The position numbers and the translations under genes are program-made. DNA of 64,000 nucleotides from Sordariomycetes sp. S80-01Y. Taxonomy: Eukaryota > Ascomycota > Sordariomycetes. Under the pieces are notes generated by a model. That model was not told the origin of the DNA. It was given only the letters and a program-made list of their open reading frames with translations, and made no database searches. The DNA is taken from contig JAXQJY010000022.1 of the NCBI GenBank assembly GCA_037042185.1, positions 372,001-436,000 on the forward strand, written 5' to 3'. Shown piece after piece: positions 22,086-31,956 of the stretch; the first letter of the stretch is position 1; each line of letters starts with the position of its first letter.

Positions 22086-23432
22086 ATGTCTTCTTCGAAA
22101 GCATTCCGGGCTATTATTGTTGGTGGGGGGCCGGTGGGCTTGACGGCGGCGCACAGCTTCTCCAAGGCCGGGATCGACTACGTCGTTCTCGAGGCGAGGG
22201 ATACGTGCACGCCCGAGAGCGGGGCCAGTTTGGTGATCAATCCGGCCAGTTTGAGGGTCTTCCATCAGCTGGGCCTGGATGATCAGGCGAGGGGTGCGTC
22301 GGCGGAGCACCAGAGGGCCGTGTTGGTGAGCTATGATGGCAAGACGAGGAAGGACGTGAGGCCTTTCACTGCCTTCGATGAGAGCATCGGACAGCGACCG
22401 ATGACGTTCCACCGACAAGACGTGCTGAAGATCCTATACGACAATCTCACACCCACGGACCGAGCCAAGGTGCATCTCAGCAAGAAGGTTGTCGACATTC
22501 GAACCGCCGTCGATGGCGTCTCGGTCACTTGCGCCGACGGTACCATCTACGAGGGAACCATCGTCATTGGCGCAGACGGCGTGCACAGCAAGACCCGCAG
22601 CTTCATGCGCAAGCTCGCCCTCGAAGCCTCGCCCACCGCAGCCGTCAACCCCGAGAAACCCTACACCGCATACTACAAATGCATGTGGGGTACGGTACCC
22701 ATCCCGTCCGGTCTGAACCCCGGTGATCATCTGGATTGCCACTCAGACGAGGGCGTGTCGTCCATGTTCCTCACGGGCAAGGATCGGGGTTGGTTCTTCA
22801 TGTTCAGTCTTCTGGACGAGCCGACGCAGGAGCGAAGGGATTATGGGGAGAAGGATATGGAGACGTATGCGGAGCAGTTGGCGGATCTGCACATCGGCCC
22901 TGGCGTCAAGTTCCGCGATGTGTGGAGGTCGAGATACAGCGCCGGCATGTCGAACCTCGACGAGGGTGTTCTCGACCACTGGAGCTGGAACAGAGTCTGC
23001 CTCATCGGCGACGCGGTGCACAAGGTGACCCCTAACGCTGGCTGGGGCCTGAATAGCGGCATTCAGGACGTAGCAGTCCTGACGAACCGACTGGCCAACC
23101 TCTTGCAGCACACTCCGTCCACGCCAACACTCGAAGACTTGACTCAGGTCTTTGGAGAGTATCAAGAGGCTCGCCGCGAGAACATGAAACAAGTCTTCGA
23201 TTTCTCTGCCACGCAGACACGCCAGTCCGCCCGTGACAGGAGCTGGACTGGCTGGACGCACTGGCTCGTGGAGGCCATCACAACGGCGATCCCCAGCTTC
23301 GACTGGCTCATGATCCGGTACAAGGGCTCGCAGCTGGTGAGCTCGGGTCATGCGCTGGACTTTCTTGGAGGCAAGGAGCCCTTCTCTGGGGTGGTGCCTT
23401 GGACTCATCCGATCAGGCCGCTGAAAGGTTGA
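22086..23432 (+). CDS. FAD-dependent monooxygenase (PaxM/salicylate hydroxylase-like)
   Basis: Single exon, 448 residues. The start at 22086 is chosen because it places the dinucleotide-binding motif VGGGPVGLTAAH at residue 12; the in-frame ATG 18 codons upstream adds an unrelated sequence. Further class A flavoprotein signatures are IGADGVHSKTR (the DG motif) and CLIGDAVHKVTPNAGWG (the GD motif that binds the FAD ribityl chain). The GDAVHK-TPNAGWG form is frequent in fungal meroterpenoid and indole-diterpene epoxidases, while the overall fold is shared with aromatic hydroxylases. A hydrophobic, Trp-rich C-terminal part (WTGWTHWLVEAITTAIP) suggests membrane association, as in the epoxidase group. 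There is no polyketide, terpene or prenyl-transferase gene nearby, so substrate class stays open. Confidence 0.88.
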   Translation: MSSSKAFRAIIVGGGPVGLTAAHSFSKAGIDYVVLEARDTCTPESGASLVINPASLRVFHQLGLDDQARGASAEHQRAVLVSYDGKTRKDVRPFTAFDESIGQRPMTFHRQDVLKILYDNLTPTDRAKVHLSKKVVDIRTAVDGVSVTCADGTIYEGTIVIGADGVHSKTRSFMRKLALEASPTAAVNPEKPYTAYYKCMWGTVPIPSGLNPGDHLDCHSDEGVSSMFLTGKDRGWFFMFSLLDEPTQERRDYGEKDMETYAEQLADLHIGPGVKFRDVWRSRYSAGMSNLDEGVLDHWSWNRVCLIGDAVHKVTPNAGWGLNSGIQDVAVLTNRLANLLQHTPSTPTLEDLTQVFGEYQEARRENMKQVFDFSATQTRQSARDRSWTGWTHWLVEAITTAIPSFDWLMIRYKGSQLVSSGHALDFLGGKEPFSGVVPWTHPIRPLKG

Positions 23433-23866
23433 TGCCTGGTAGGGGGTCGCGCCATCTTTGCTGAAGGGGCGGGAAGGAAAGACCTTAGAACATTATAAAC
23501 ACTAGAAAGTTGTTGAAGGGTTGCATGATGAGATGAACATAGACGAGAGTGTTGGTTGTGAATAGACGAGAGTGTTGGTTGTGAACAGCGAACATGCCTA
23601 GTCGGTTCATGTAGTTCATGCGCGCTAAGCCGCTTTAGTCAAGCTCAGGCAATGGTGAACCACGACCTCGACCCCACGTCATGCCCAACTTACTTCCCTC
23701 CATCCACAAACACAGCCAGCCGCAAGTAACCTGCAACAGCTCCTACGCTTTACCCTCGCACAACCGGTCGACTCAAATTCCGCCCGACTCCGCAGACACC
23801 GAACGCGCACAATCTTCACTCGCTCCTCGCAAAAGAGAAAAGAAAAAGCCTGCCAGGACGCCCACC
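23433..23866. other. Intergenic region with a short tandem duplication
   Basis: 3' UTR of the monooxygenase, a perfect 2x23-bp direct repeat (see separate entry) and the leader of the Mso1-like gene. The frame of the latter is open upstream of its chosen ATG but without family resemblance. Confidence 0.5.
23539..23584 (+). repeat. Perfect tandem duplication, 2 x 23 bp
   Basis: Positions 23539-23561 and 23562-23584 are identical. Lies about 110 bases after the monooxygenase stop codon. Looks like a recent slippage or repair duplication. Confidence 0.9.
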
Positions 23867-24580
23867 ATGACGTCCTGGTACTCCAACCTCCTCACCAAGA
23901 CCTCCTCCCAGATCTCCTCCCTCCAGTCCCGCCTCCTCTCGTCCGAGTCCGACGGCGACACCGAGGACGACACGCACGTCGCCCGCGTCCTGCGAAACTA
24001 CTACTCCGAAAAGGGCCGCCCCTTCCCGCCCTGGCTGCCACCTGACCCAAAGGCCCCTACGCAGGCGCCCATACAGCCGCTCTACGCGCAGGGCTCGGGA
24101 CAGCAACGCCTCGCGCCGCCGGGGCAGCAACCGCAAGCGGGAGGAGGAGGACTGAGCAGTCTGTGGGACGGAGGTGGTGGCGGCCAGCAGCAGCAGGTGC
24201 CGCAGAGTCTGAGGGCGGGCAGGGGCATGGGCGCGAGGGAGGTGGCTAGACCTGTTGCGGGGGATAGACAAGGAAGCTATCAGAGTGTGTCCAGCCAGCC
24301 TGCCAGTGGTGGTGGTGCTGGTGGCGGGAGCTCGGCGCAGGACAGGCTGAGACAGCGGTTGATGGGTGGCGCGAGGTCGAACAGCCCAGGACAGGGAGGC
24401 GCCCCGTATCAACCGCCGGCGGGCGCGGGACAGTATGACGGGAGGGCCGGGGGTGGGATGAGTGCGACTTCGCCGTGGTCGAACGGGGCGGATGAGGACT
24501 TTGGAGGCGGCGGCAGAGCACCGCCCGGTGGCGGGAGACGAGGGCCTGGCCTGCCCAGCGGCCCGCGAGCGTACCGATGA
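23867..24580 (+). CDS. mso1: Mso1-like Sec1-binding exocytosis protein
   Basis: Single exon, 237 residues from the ATG at 23867, selected because the family signature starts at residue 3: SWYSNLLTKTSSQISSL. The first 70 residues match the Sec1-binding region of Mso1 (PF14475), ending VLRNYYSEKGRPFPPWLP. Mso1 helps the SM protein Sec1 with SNARE assembly at sites of exocytosis, at the inner face of the plasma membrane. The remaining 165 residues are low-complexity, rich in Gly, Gln, Pro and Arg, as expected for the variable tails of filamentous-fungal members. It is tail-to-tail with the Gyp7-like gene 205 bases away. Confidence 0.85.
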   Translation: MTSWYSNLLTKTSSQISSLQSRLLSSESDGDTEDDTHVARVLRNYYSEKGRPFPPWLPPDPKAPTQAPIQPLYAQGSGQQRLAPPGQQPQAGGGGLSSLWDGGGGGQQQQVPQSLRAGRGMGAREVARPVAGDRQGSYQSVSSQPASGGGAGGGSSAQDRLRQRLMGGARSNSPGQGGAPYQPPAGAGQYDGRAGGGMSATSPWSNGADEDFGGGGRAPPGGGRRGPGLPSGPRAYR

Positions 24581-24785
24581 AGATTGGAGGGGGGACATAT
24601 TGGTATTTGATTAAGGAGCATGGAGTTACATCGGCGTCGCTGCTGTTTCAATCTGTGGTACATAAGTCGGTAATTAGAAGGGATCCTGTACATATGTGCT
24701 TATCGCTAACGGCCCAAACTCCAAGTGTCCATGTGGCTCCCAACGTACTCATACAAGAATTGCTGAACAACATCCTTCCACTATT

Positions 24786-27341
24786 CTAGTCGCGCGCTGG
24801 CATGCCATCACCCTTCTTGGCAACAGTGTCGCGCGGCAGCACCTCAACGTTGCGGCTAAGCAACTTCCGCAGCTCAGGGGTGATGACCTTTGGCTGCTCC
24901 TCCTTGCCCTTGCCATTGCTGCTCTGGCCGTTTGATGGACCGGGCGCGTTCCTGTTTGGCTGTGGACGAGGCCGCTGCGGCTCGAATTGCACCGGCTCCG
25001 GCAGCAGAGGGTTCTTCCTCGGTGCAGGGAAATTCTGCTTCTTGTCGACGGCTTCGACGAGTCTCTTGTACTTTTGGAAGAGAGCCTCTGCTTTGATCAG
25101 TGTCGACTCGAGGTCGATCGTGTTGCTGAGCTCGTTGACTGCACCATGTTAGCCCCATCAACCATCACTTGCGAAGCTAGCGCACTCACTATATTTCAGA
25201 ACCTCATCGAATGCCTTGAGGTGAGTCATGATAACATCTCGGTGCTTCTCCAAAATGGCCAGCGCGATGAAGATGTGGAAGTTTGCACTGAAGTAGTCCG
25301 TCCAAAGCGCCTCCCACAGCCTGAGAATATCCATCCACGGGAACTCACGCTTATACCACACCAAGATCATCCTAAAGAAGAAGAAGAAGTTGGTGCTGTC
25401 GGCGCTCTGCAGGTGATCCCACAGCTTTGGGTCCATAAAGTGGACGAGTTGGTCGAGGGTGAGGAGCTGGTTTCGCATGCCGGACTGGTCGCGAAGGAAG
25501 TTCCGCTCCATTCGCTCCATGAACTTCTGGAACGCCCAGAACGCGATGGCGTCGTCTTGAATCACGGCGTAGATGGGGGCCAGTAGGTCCGACATGCCCT
25601 GCACATATCCGAGATCCTTGTTGTGCTCGTTGTAGGTGAGCAACATCTCCTTCAGCTGCTCGAGATGGACGTTGGTGCCAACCTCGGCAAAGGGGGAGTT
25701 GGGGTCAGGGTGCGGTGTATCTTCACCCTGAAAAATGGGGACATTCCGATCTGTTCGATGGACATCCTTTTCTATGCCCGAATTAGTACGGTCCTCGTGA
25801 GGAGGGCGAGTCAACATACCAATTCGAGCCTTTTGCTCCCTCCACCACTCGCCTGTCTCACCCTCGCCTCCATCTCCGTCGAGACGTTCCCACCATGACA
25901 GCTTGAGCTTGTAGTATGAGTCCCGCAACGAAGCAACTTGAGCTTTGCGCTCATCAGCGGTGCTGTACCAGTCATACACGCCAAGCAGAAACAGCCAGGC
26001 CTCCTTGCGCACACCATCATCGGGGTCCAGGCCGCCGTGGAAAACCCGGTCCTTCACTTCGTCAATCGTGTACGACAGGCGGCCCGTATCTTTGTCGAAG
26101 AACTTGTTCCACTCCTTCAAGGTGACGGGTTTCCGCCTCTCTTCCATGGAAAGCGAGCTAGTGCCCTCGAGCAGCTCAAACTCGCCCACATCGGTGTCCT
26201 CGAGCTCCAGTACATCATTTGCAGTCCATGTCCTCTTTCTCTTATCTCGCTCAGACTGCTCCGCAATACCCATCGCCCACCTCGCCAAATAGATTCGCGC
26301 ACTGTCGTACTCCTCCTGCAATGTCTGCACCTCTGGCGCCTTGATCAGCCTCTTGACTGTCGGTGGCAGGTTCGGGTTTTCGGCGATGCCCTGTGCGGTC
26401 TGTCGAGTGAAAGTCGTGACCTTGCTGAATTGATTCATGATGTTCCAGCCGGTTTCTTTGATCAGCTTAACGAATGGATCCATCTCAGCCTCGCCTTTTC
26501 CCTTGCCACTTGCGGATCCGGCCTTTCCATCCTTCGCGCTCGAAGCAGTTGGTTTGTTTCCGAAAGCCTTGAAGTCTTCCTCGCTGGGCTCTACCAGATA
26601 GATGTTCGGTTCAGCCCCCGAACGTTCCACCTTGATATACCGTCTCAGCCATCGCACGACCTCATCGCCGCCCCAGAACACCTGGCCACTTTCTCCAAAT
26701 GGGTCGAAAGTATCGCGCATCTGCTTCTTCTTCTGCAAGATGGTGCTTTGGCACTCGTTGTCATGGAAGAACAGCGCTGGGAAGCTATCCCCCGCTCGCG
26801 AGTTGATAATCACGGAGCCATACCACCAACCCAGGCTCGGCGGCCTAATCTGAAGCGAGTAGATGGCGCTGACCGGTATCGCGAACGAGTACCCGCCAAC
26901 CGAGCTTACGCTTGTGGTCACCGTGGGTGGCGGGGGGACAAGATAGCTCTGCTTCGGCGGTGAATCCCCCTCGCAAAGATCAACCTTGACATAGATACCC
27001 TCCGAATTCCCCAGCGCCGTCTCCGGTACCCATGCCAGCAACAGGTCCGAGGAGCCGATCGAGTTCGATTCGCGCGACGATGACGACGAGGGCCGGGCCG
27101 AGCGCTGCTGCAGAAGCGCTATGTAGCCGGGAATGTTGTCCTTGGAAGATGGCGTGGGATGGATGTAGACCTTGCTCTTGGAAAAGAGTAGCTTGACGCC
27201 ACGACCGCTGCGGGTGTGCGTGACGGTGTCGTAGTCGCCCTCTTCGTCGTCGCTCATGGCGTAGAAGCTGTTGGAGGGTGACGATGCACGCGGCGGGGCA
27301 GCGTCATGCGATGATCCGGGGCCAGATCCCGGTGAGACCAT
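24786..27341 (-). CDS. gyp7: Gyp7-type TBC domain Rab GTPase-activating protein
   Basis: Minus strand, three exons: 27341-25820, 25771-25190 and 25138-24786, total 818 residues. Residues 1-350 hold a DUF3548-like N-terminal region (KSKVYIHPT, LSWVPET-type). The TBC domain follows, with the arginine finger in IEKDVHRTDRNVPIF and the glutamine finger in LGYVQGMSDLL; both key residues are present. Gyp7 stimulates GTP hydrolysis by the vacuolar Rab Ypt7 and limits vacuole fusion. The 48-nt first intron (GTATGT to GCATAG) keeps the frame open and would add 16 residues exactly at the arginine-finger loop if retained. The family sequence ARI-EKDVHR, restored by splicing, shows that it is an intron. 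The C-terminal tail is Pro/Gln-rich. Start at 27341 begins MVSPGSGPG. Confidence 0.9.
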
Positions 27342-28266
27342 GATCTGCCTTCTAGCGACGCCACGGTAAAACGAATATAGATTAGAGATTAGATGCACAG
27401 AGGTCTTCGAATGAATCTTTGAACAGAAGCAGATAAAGATGCCAGGTTGAGGAAGTTAAATGACAGTGTGGCCACCACATACCAAAGTGCTGTGCATGTG
27501 AGAGTCGATCAGGATGGCGGGGTGCTTGTGTGGCTGATGACGAGGTCACAATGACGACGCCACCGTGACCAGCCTGGCTGCCTAAGGACTAGCTGCTCCG
27601 AATGGCAGTTTAAATCAGGTTTCAAGCCGCTAGTCGCCTACTTTTCGAAACATATGTTATTTACATGCCTACTCCAGCTGCAATCGTCTCAGATAATCAA
27701 AAAAGCCCAGCTATGCTCTACGTTACGTTGACTGAAAGCAGAAGAAAGCCTCGGCGTATTGGATACTTAAGTGCGCGATCAAATCACAATGAGCTATACG
27801 TTTATACTCTCACTAACGGCTTGATATTTATTAAGCGTTCACCCCATGCTCACCGTGACCGTCTCAATGTTTGAGTTTCCCGCTGCGAATGCAAGTGGCC
27901 GCTTGACTCGAGGCTACCCGGGACCAAAGACCTAGAAGGAAACTTGTTACTCAGAAGATTAGAGAAGACAAACAAACGAAAAACGAAAGGAAATAGAGCT
28001 TCAATGAGTATAGAATAAGAAAACCGTTATTTTGGACACTCTAAGCCAAATCGTGGTCGACGGAGGAAACGCCCCTTTTTCTCATGAATTATTATTTGCT
28101 ACGAGTCCGTTTTCGATGCTCGGACCAGCTCAATCATGATCCAAATCCACTGTGGTTGATTGTAGTCCTCATGAAAGTTACTCAGAGCCGTGCGGACCGG
28201 ACATGCTAGGCCCTAAATATTTCAGAGATCACCTCAACGGCTGTACTCCTCCCAGAGATGATCATG
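27342..28266. other. AT-richer intergenic region, no gene recognised
   Basis: About 920 bp. The part at 27600-28250 is clearly richer in A and T than the rest of the window, with short stop-interrupted frames. I could not match it to a transposon, rRNA, tRNA or coding family. It may be a decayed insertion or ordinary intergenic DNA. Confidence 0.4.
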
Positions 28267-29329
28267 CTATCTCAACGGGACATACGGCTTGCCGTAATCG
28301 ACTCTGAACGGCTTCTCTCCCCTTCGCCTCCTCCAATAATTCGTCCCATCAATCAACTCCTGGCATCCTTCAAGCAACCAGCCCCATTTCCTCAAAAAGC
28401 CCTCAGTGGCCTCCCAGCTCCTTGGGTCCCAGGCTTCACCCCAGAGCACAAGCGCCGCCTTCTCAATGCCCTCACCCGCACCAACATCCACAATGTCCCT
28501 GCAGATGGCATCCTCGTCCACCGTTCCTCTAACTTGAAGTGAGGCTTGGAGAAAATTATTGCGCATGCGGGGCAGAGGCCAGAGGTCGATCCACGGATGA
28601 TGTGGCGTTGCACGCTGTAGTGCTGTGGGCCGCATGTTCTCCGGACAGGATGGATCCTCCGCTGGCGACGTCCGGGGCAGCACGAAGGACGAGGTCGTGC
28701 CCTTGATGAGCCACTCGTTTTGCATGCCAAGCAAAGCCGCATTTCGTGCTAGCCCGTGGAAGACGTTGAAGTGAACTATCGTGGTGAGGTGTCCGTGGGT
28801 CGGGCGACCAATGCTATGGGCGAGGTAGGACTGCTGTACTTTCTCGCTCAACACCTTGAATGTATCTGATGTGCTCGGAGTACCATTAACCTGAACAAGA
28901 TAGGGCTTGGATTTGCCCCTTTCACGGATTGCTAACGAATTCTCATGGGAGGTGAAGAGCTCGAGCTGGCCGAGGGCGACTACCAAGTCATCTTCAGTTT
29001 CGTCGGCATCAATGGCACTGGCTTCGCCCTGTTGATCGGATAAGCGCGCGACTCTCGTCAATTCATCCTCAGCTCGCTGCTTCTGCTTTCTTCCTGCTGC
29101 GGTCAGTATGCACATCTTGGATGTGTCGACGGGAATGCTCACTTCTCGCCCTCTGATTGAGCCTGTTTTGCAATTTCCTCCGCTCCTTGGGATCACTCAG
29201 TCCGGCCCAGTCTTCTGACCCGACTTTGACCTCTGCAGACTGAAACATGGGCTGTATGGCAATATCGCTGGAGAGCGCAGCCGGCACGTTGCCAGTAGGT
29301 GAAGTTGTGCCATTAAAGAACAGATCCAT
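28267..29329 (-). CDS. bZIP transcription factor with DUF3425 domain
   Basis: Minus strand, exons 29329-29143 and 29096-28267 joined over a 46-nt intron (GTGAGC to CCGCAG, phase 1), 338 residues. The intron falls inside the bZIP basic region; splicing joins SDPKERRKLQNRLNQRAR to TGRKQKQRAEDEL, restoring the N-x2-Q-R-A/R pattern. A short, weak leucine zipper follows. The C-terminal part carries the DUF3425 hallmarks HHPWIDLWPLPRMRNNFL and RKWGWLLEGCQELIDGTNYWR. DUF3425 bZIPs are filamentous-fungal regulators, often linked with stress or secondary metabolism, acting in the nucleus. No target is suggested by the neighbours. Confidence 0.88.
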
Positions 29330-29747
29330 GTCGTCAATCGTCGAGATGGATCCTCGATGGTCGTCACATATTGAGTTGCAGATGTTTTTGGCATCTAATT
29401 ACGTGTAGCCACGAGTATGTAAGGAGAGACAATCGAAGAAAGTAGCGGGAGGATTGCGATGCTTGAAACGTCACCTCGGAGCTGCGGGTCTGTCAGCGGA
29501 TGGGTCTGGGGCGTTCCGCCGGTTGAGGCTGAAATGGGCCCGCAACATTGAAGGTAGCAAAATTGCTATTGTAGACAGATGCATAAGCTCGCATAGACTT
29601 GAGACGCAAAATGGATTCGTCATTAGAGAAGTTTTCCGTAACGCAGAACGCGGCCGCCTAACATGAACTAAGTGTACCGGAACGCCGAAGCCATGGTATA
29701 CGTAAGATGCCGTACAGTTTTGGAACAAACAGATGACCCCGAATCCT

Positions 29748-30711
29748 TTACCAGTCCAAGTCACCCGTGAGAGCAGGCAACTTCTCCTTCTCCATCGACT
29801 TTTGCTTCTTGGCCGCCTTCTTGATGGCACTGGCCCTCTTGCGCTTCTTGCTCTTCTGCGTCTCCTCGTCGCTGTCCTCCTCGTCTTCGTCTTCCTCGTC
29901 CTCGTCCTCATCGAACCAGTCCTCGAAGTCGTCAAGTTCTTGGTCGCTCTCCTCAATATCGGAGACGTACTCGACCTCCTTGTCGCCGTCTTCCTCCTCG
30001 CTGTCATCCTCAGGGCCCTCGTCCATGTCCTCGTCGCGGATGCCCTCGCCATCCTTCTCCATGGCATTGAGAACCTTCTTCCAGATCTCCTCGCTGACGT
30101 TGAGCGGCTGGTCACCGTAGGCTCCTTGCCTCAAGCGCTCCAGCAGTTCTCTCTCAATCGTCTTCTCCAACTTGGCGGCCTTCTCGGCCTTCCTCTCTCG
30201 CGTTGCCTCCCTATGCCTGACCTTGGGCGCCAGCTTTGGTACCAGCTTCTCACCCAGGCGCTCCTCCTCAGCAGCGAGCTTACGCATGCGAATGATCACT
30301 TGCGTCAACCTAGTCAAACGCTGCTTGCATTTATGTGTCATGAAATTGGGCCAGTAGGCCAGTCGCTCGTCGATCTGCTGTAAAGCTTTGGTGTAGTTGT
30401 TTGATAGCTTGATCTTCTCCCACATCTTCGACGGCAGATGTGCGCGCTCGGCGGTCTTAATGTAGAGGTAGAGCGTCGCTTTGGTCGGGTGTTGGCGAAC
30501 GGTGGCATAGCGAGAATTGGCGAGAGGACATGATTGACGATTACACAGTCCAGTGACGTTGTATTCATTGCGGCAGAAGTTCTGGCCTTTGTCGGTTCTG
30601 GGAGTAGGTTAGCCTTGGGACATCAAGAAGCAATATTGACGGAACATACTTTAACTTGAACGCGCAGAATTGCTGGTTGATAATCTGCCAGATAATCTCG
30701 TCGGACGCCAT
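29748..30711 (-). CDS. mak16: Mak16 ribosome biogenesis protein
   Basis: Minus strand, exons 30711-30650 and 30597-29748 (52-nt intron, phase 2), 303 residues, close to the yeast length. It functions in 60S ribosomal subunit assembly in the nucleolus. It starts [21 protein letters not shown], the nearly invariant Mak16 N terminus. The exon junction restores [19 protein letters not shown] followed by [15 protein letters not shown], the L28e-like domain with conserved cysteines. The C-terminal third is an acidic stretch ([16 protein letters not shown], then Asp/Glu runs) ending in basic [17 protein letters not shown] nuclear or nucleolar signals, both typical. It is divergent from the Vps55-like gene with 467 bp between the starts. 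Confidence 0.96.
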
Positions 30712-31178
30712 CTTAAAGTTCTCCCTCTATTGAAGAGAGGGTTGCTGGTGGAAGAAGGCGGAGATGGCTCGTGATCTTTGCAAAAGGTCAGGATTCAATA
30801 CAGAATTTCAGCGGGGACGCCTTTTTTCTCCAACCACTTCGAGATTTTTTTTGGTCGCGGCGGGCGGCAGAAATCATCCCTCCTGTGATTCGCCGCCCGC
30901 GACAGGGACTTCTCACCGCCTGCCCACATCAACAGCATCGGCGAAAGCACGGATTAACTCCAGCCCGGCGCATCGCCATCGGTACGTACCTCATCTCCGA
31001 ATCGCAACTGGCGAGGCTGGAGCTGCATCATCGCAACCCACCACGCAACCTGCCTGTGACGATCCCCAGTGCGGCTCCCACCAGCCTCTCCGACGACCAA
31101 CCAGTCTCACCCCATTCGAGTCGAAAGATATAACTCCCTGTCTCCTGAGTCTGTCCCCGGACAGCCACGTCACCCGTC

Positions 31179-31668
31179 ATGCCAACCGCCGGCCTCAAGA
31201 CCATTATCGCGCTCTCCTTCGTCCTCGCCGTCGGCTTCCTCCTCGTGATCCTGTCGTGCGCCCTCTTCAAGGTCTACTACCCGCTGCTTGTCGTTGCGAC
31301 CTACATCCTTGCGCCGGTGCCCAACTGGGTCTGCGGGCGATGTGCGAACCCCGATGATTTCGTGGAGAGCTCCGGCGCGGCAGTGTTGGACTTGGGGCGG
31401 TTCTTTACGGGTTTCTTTGTCGTTATGGGAATTGGTAAGTCGTCCTCTTCTTTTGGACTTTCTCGGGGAGCTGCGTGTGTGGACTCAAGCGTTGATGTAT
31501 GCATCTGGGCGCAACGGCGGCTAACGATTCTCAGCTCTGCCAGTTGTCCTCGCGCATTCGGGTCTGATCCAGATCGAGGCTATGATCATGTCGATCGTTG
31601 GTGGCTTGTTGATTTACGGAACCATCATCAGCTTCAGCATGTTCTTCCATGAGGAGCAAGAGTTCTAA
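31179..31668 (+). CDS. vps55: Vps55/OB-RGRP family endosomal membrane protein
   Basis: Exons 31179-31434 and 31535-31668 (100-nt intron, GTAAGT donor, GCTAACG branch, CTCAG acceptor, phase 1), 129 residues. Four hydrophobic helices: IIALSFVLAVGFLLVIL, YPLLVVATYILAPVPNW, FFTGFFVVMGIALPVVLAH and the last, GGLLIYGTIISFSMFF. The APVPN after helix 2 and the C-terminal FFHEEQEF are family features. In yeast Vps55 acts with Vps68 in late endosome to vacuole transport; the animal relatives regulate receptor traffic. Length fits (yeast about 140). Its 3' end faces that of the Trs120 gene, 288 bases away. Confidence 0.93.
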
Positions 31669-31956
31669 GTGGGTGAGATGGGCGTTGCATAGCGTGATGG
31701 GACAAGTGCGGCAAGAAACGAGCTGTATTATCGTCACTGTATTAATGTATTGGGGACATTACGAGCATGGATTGCACAGCATAGCATCAGGGTACCGAAT
31801 ACCACGAATTCAAGATTGAAGATTGGCCTTTTGGCATTGAAAGGCTTCAGTGAAGGCTGAAATGCGGCGGAATTGCAAGTGCTAGAGTGCTTGGTCAAAG
31901 ACTATGACCGTATAGGATTGATAACTGTGTGCCTACAGTATGTAAACATTGCAGCA

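Noticed and set aside
29767-30383. Long plus-strand frames opposite the Mak16 acidic tail
   Set aside because: They are antisense shadows of Asp/Glu codon runs.
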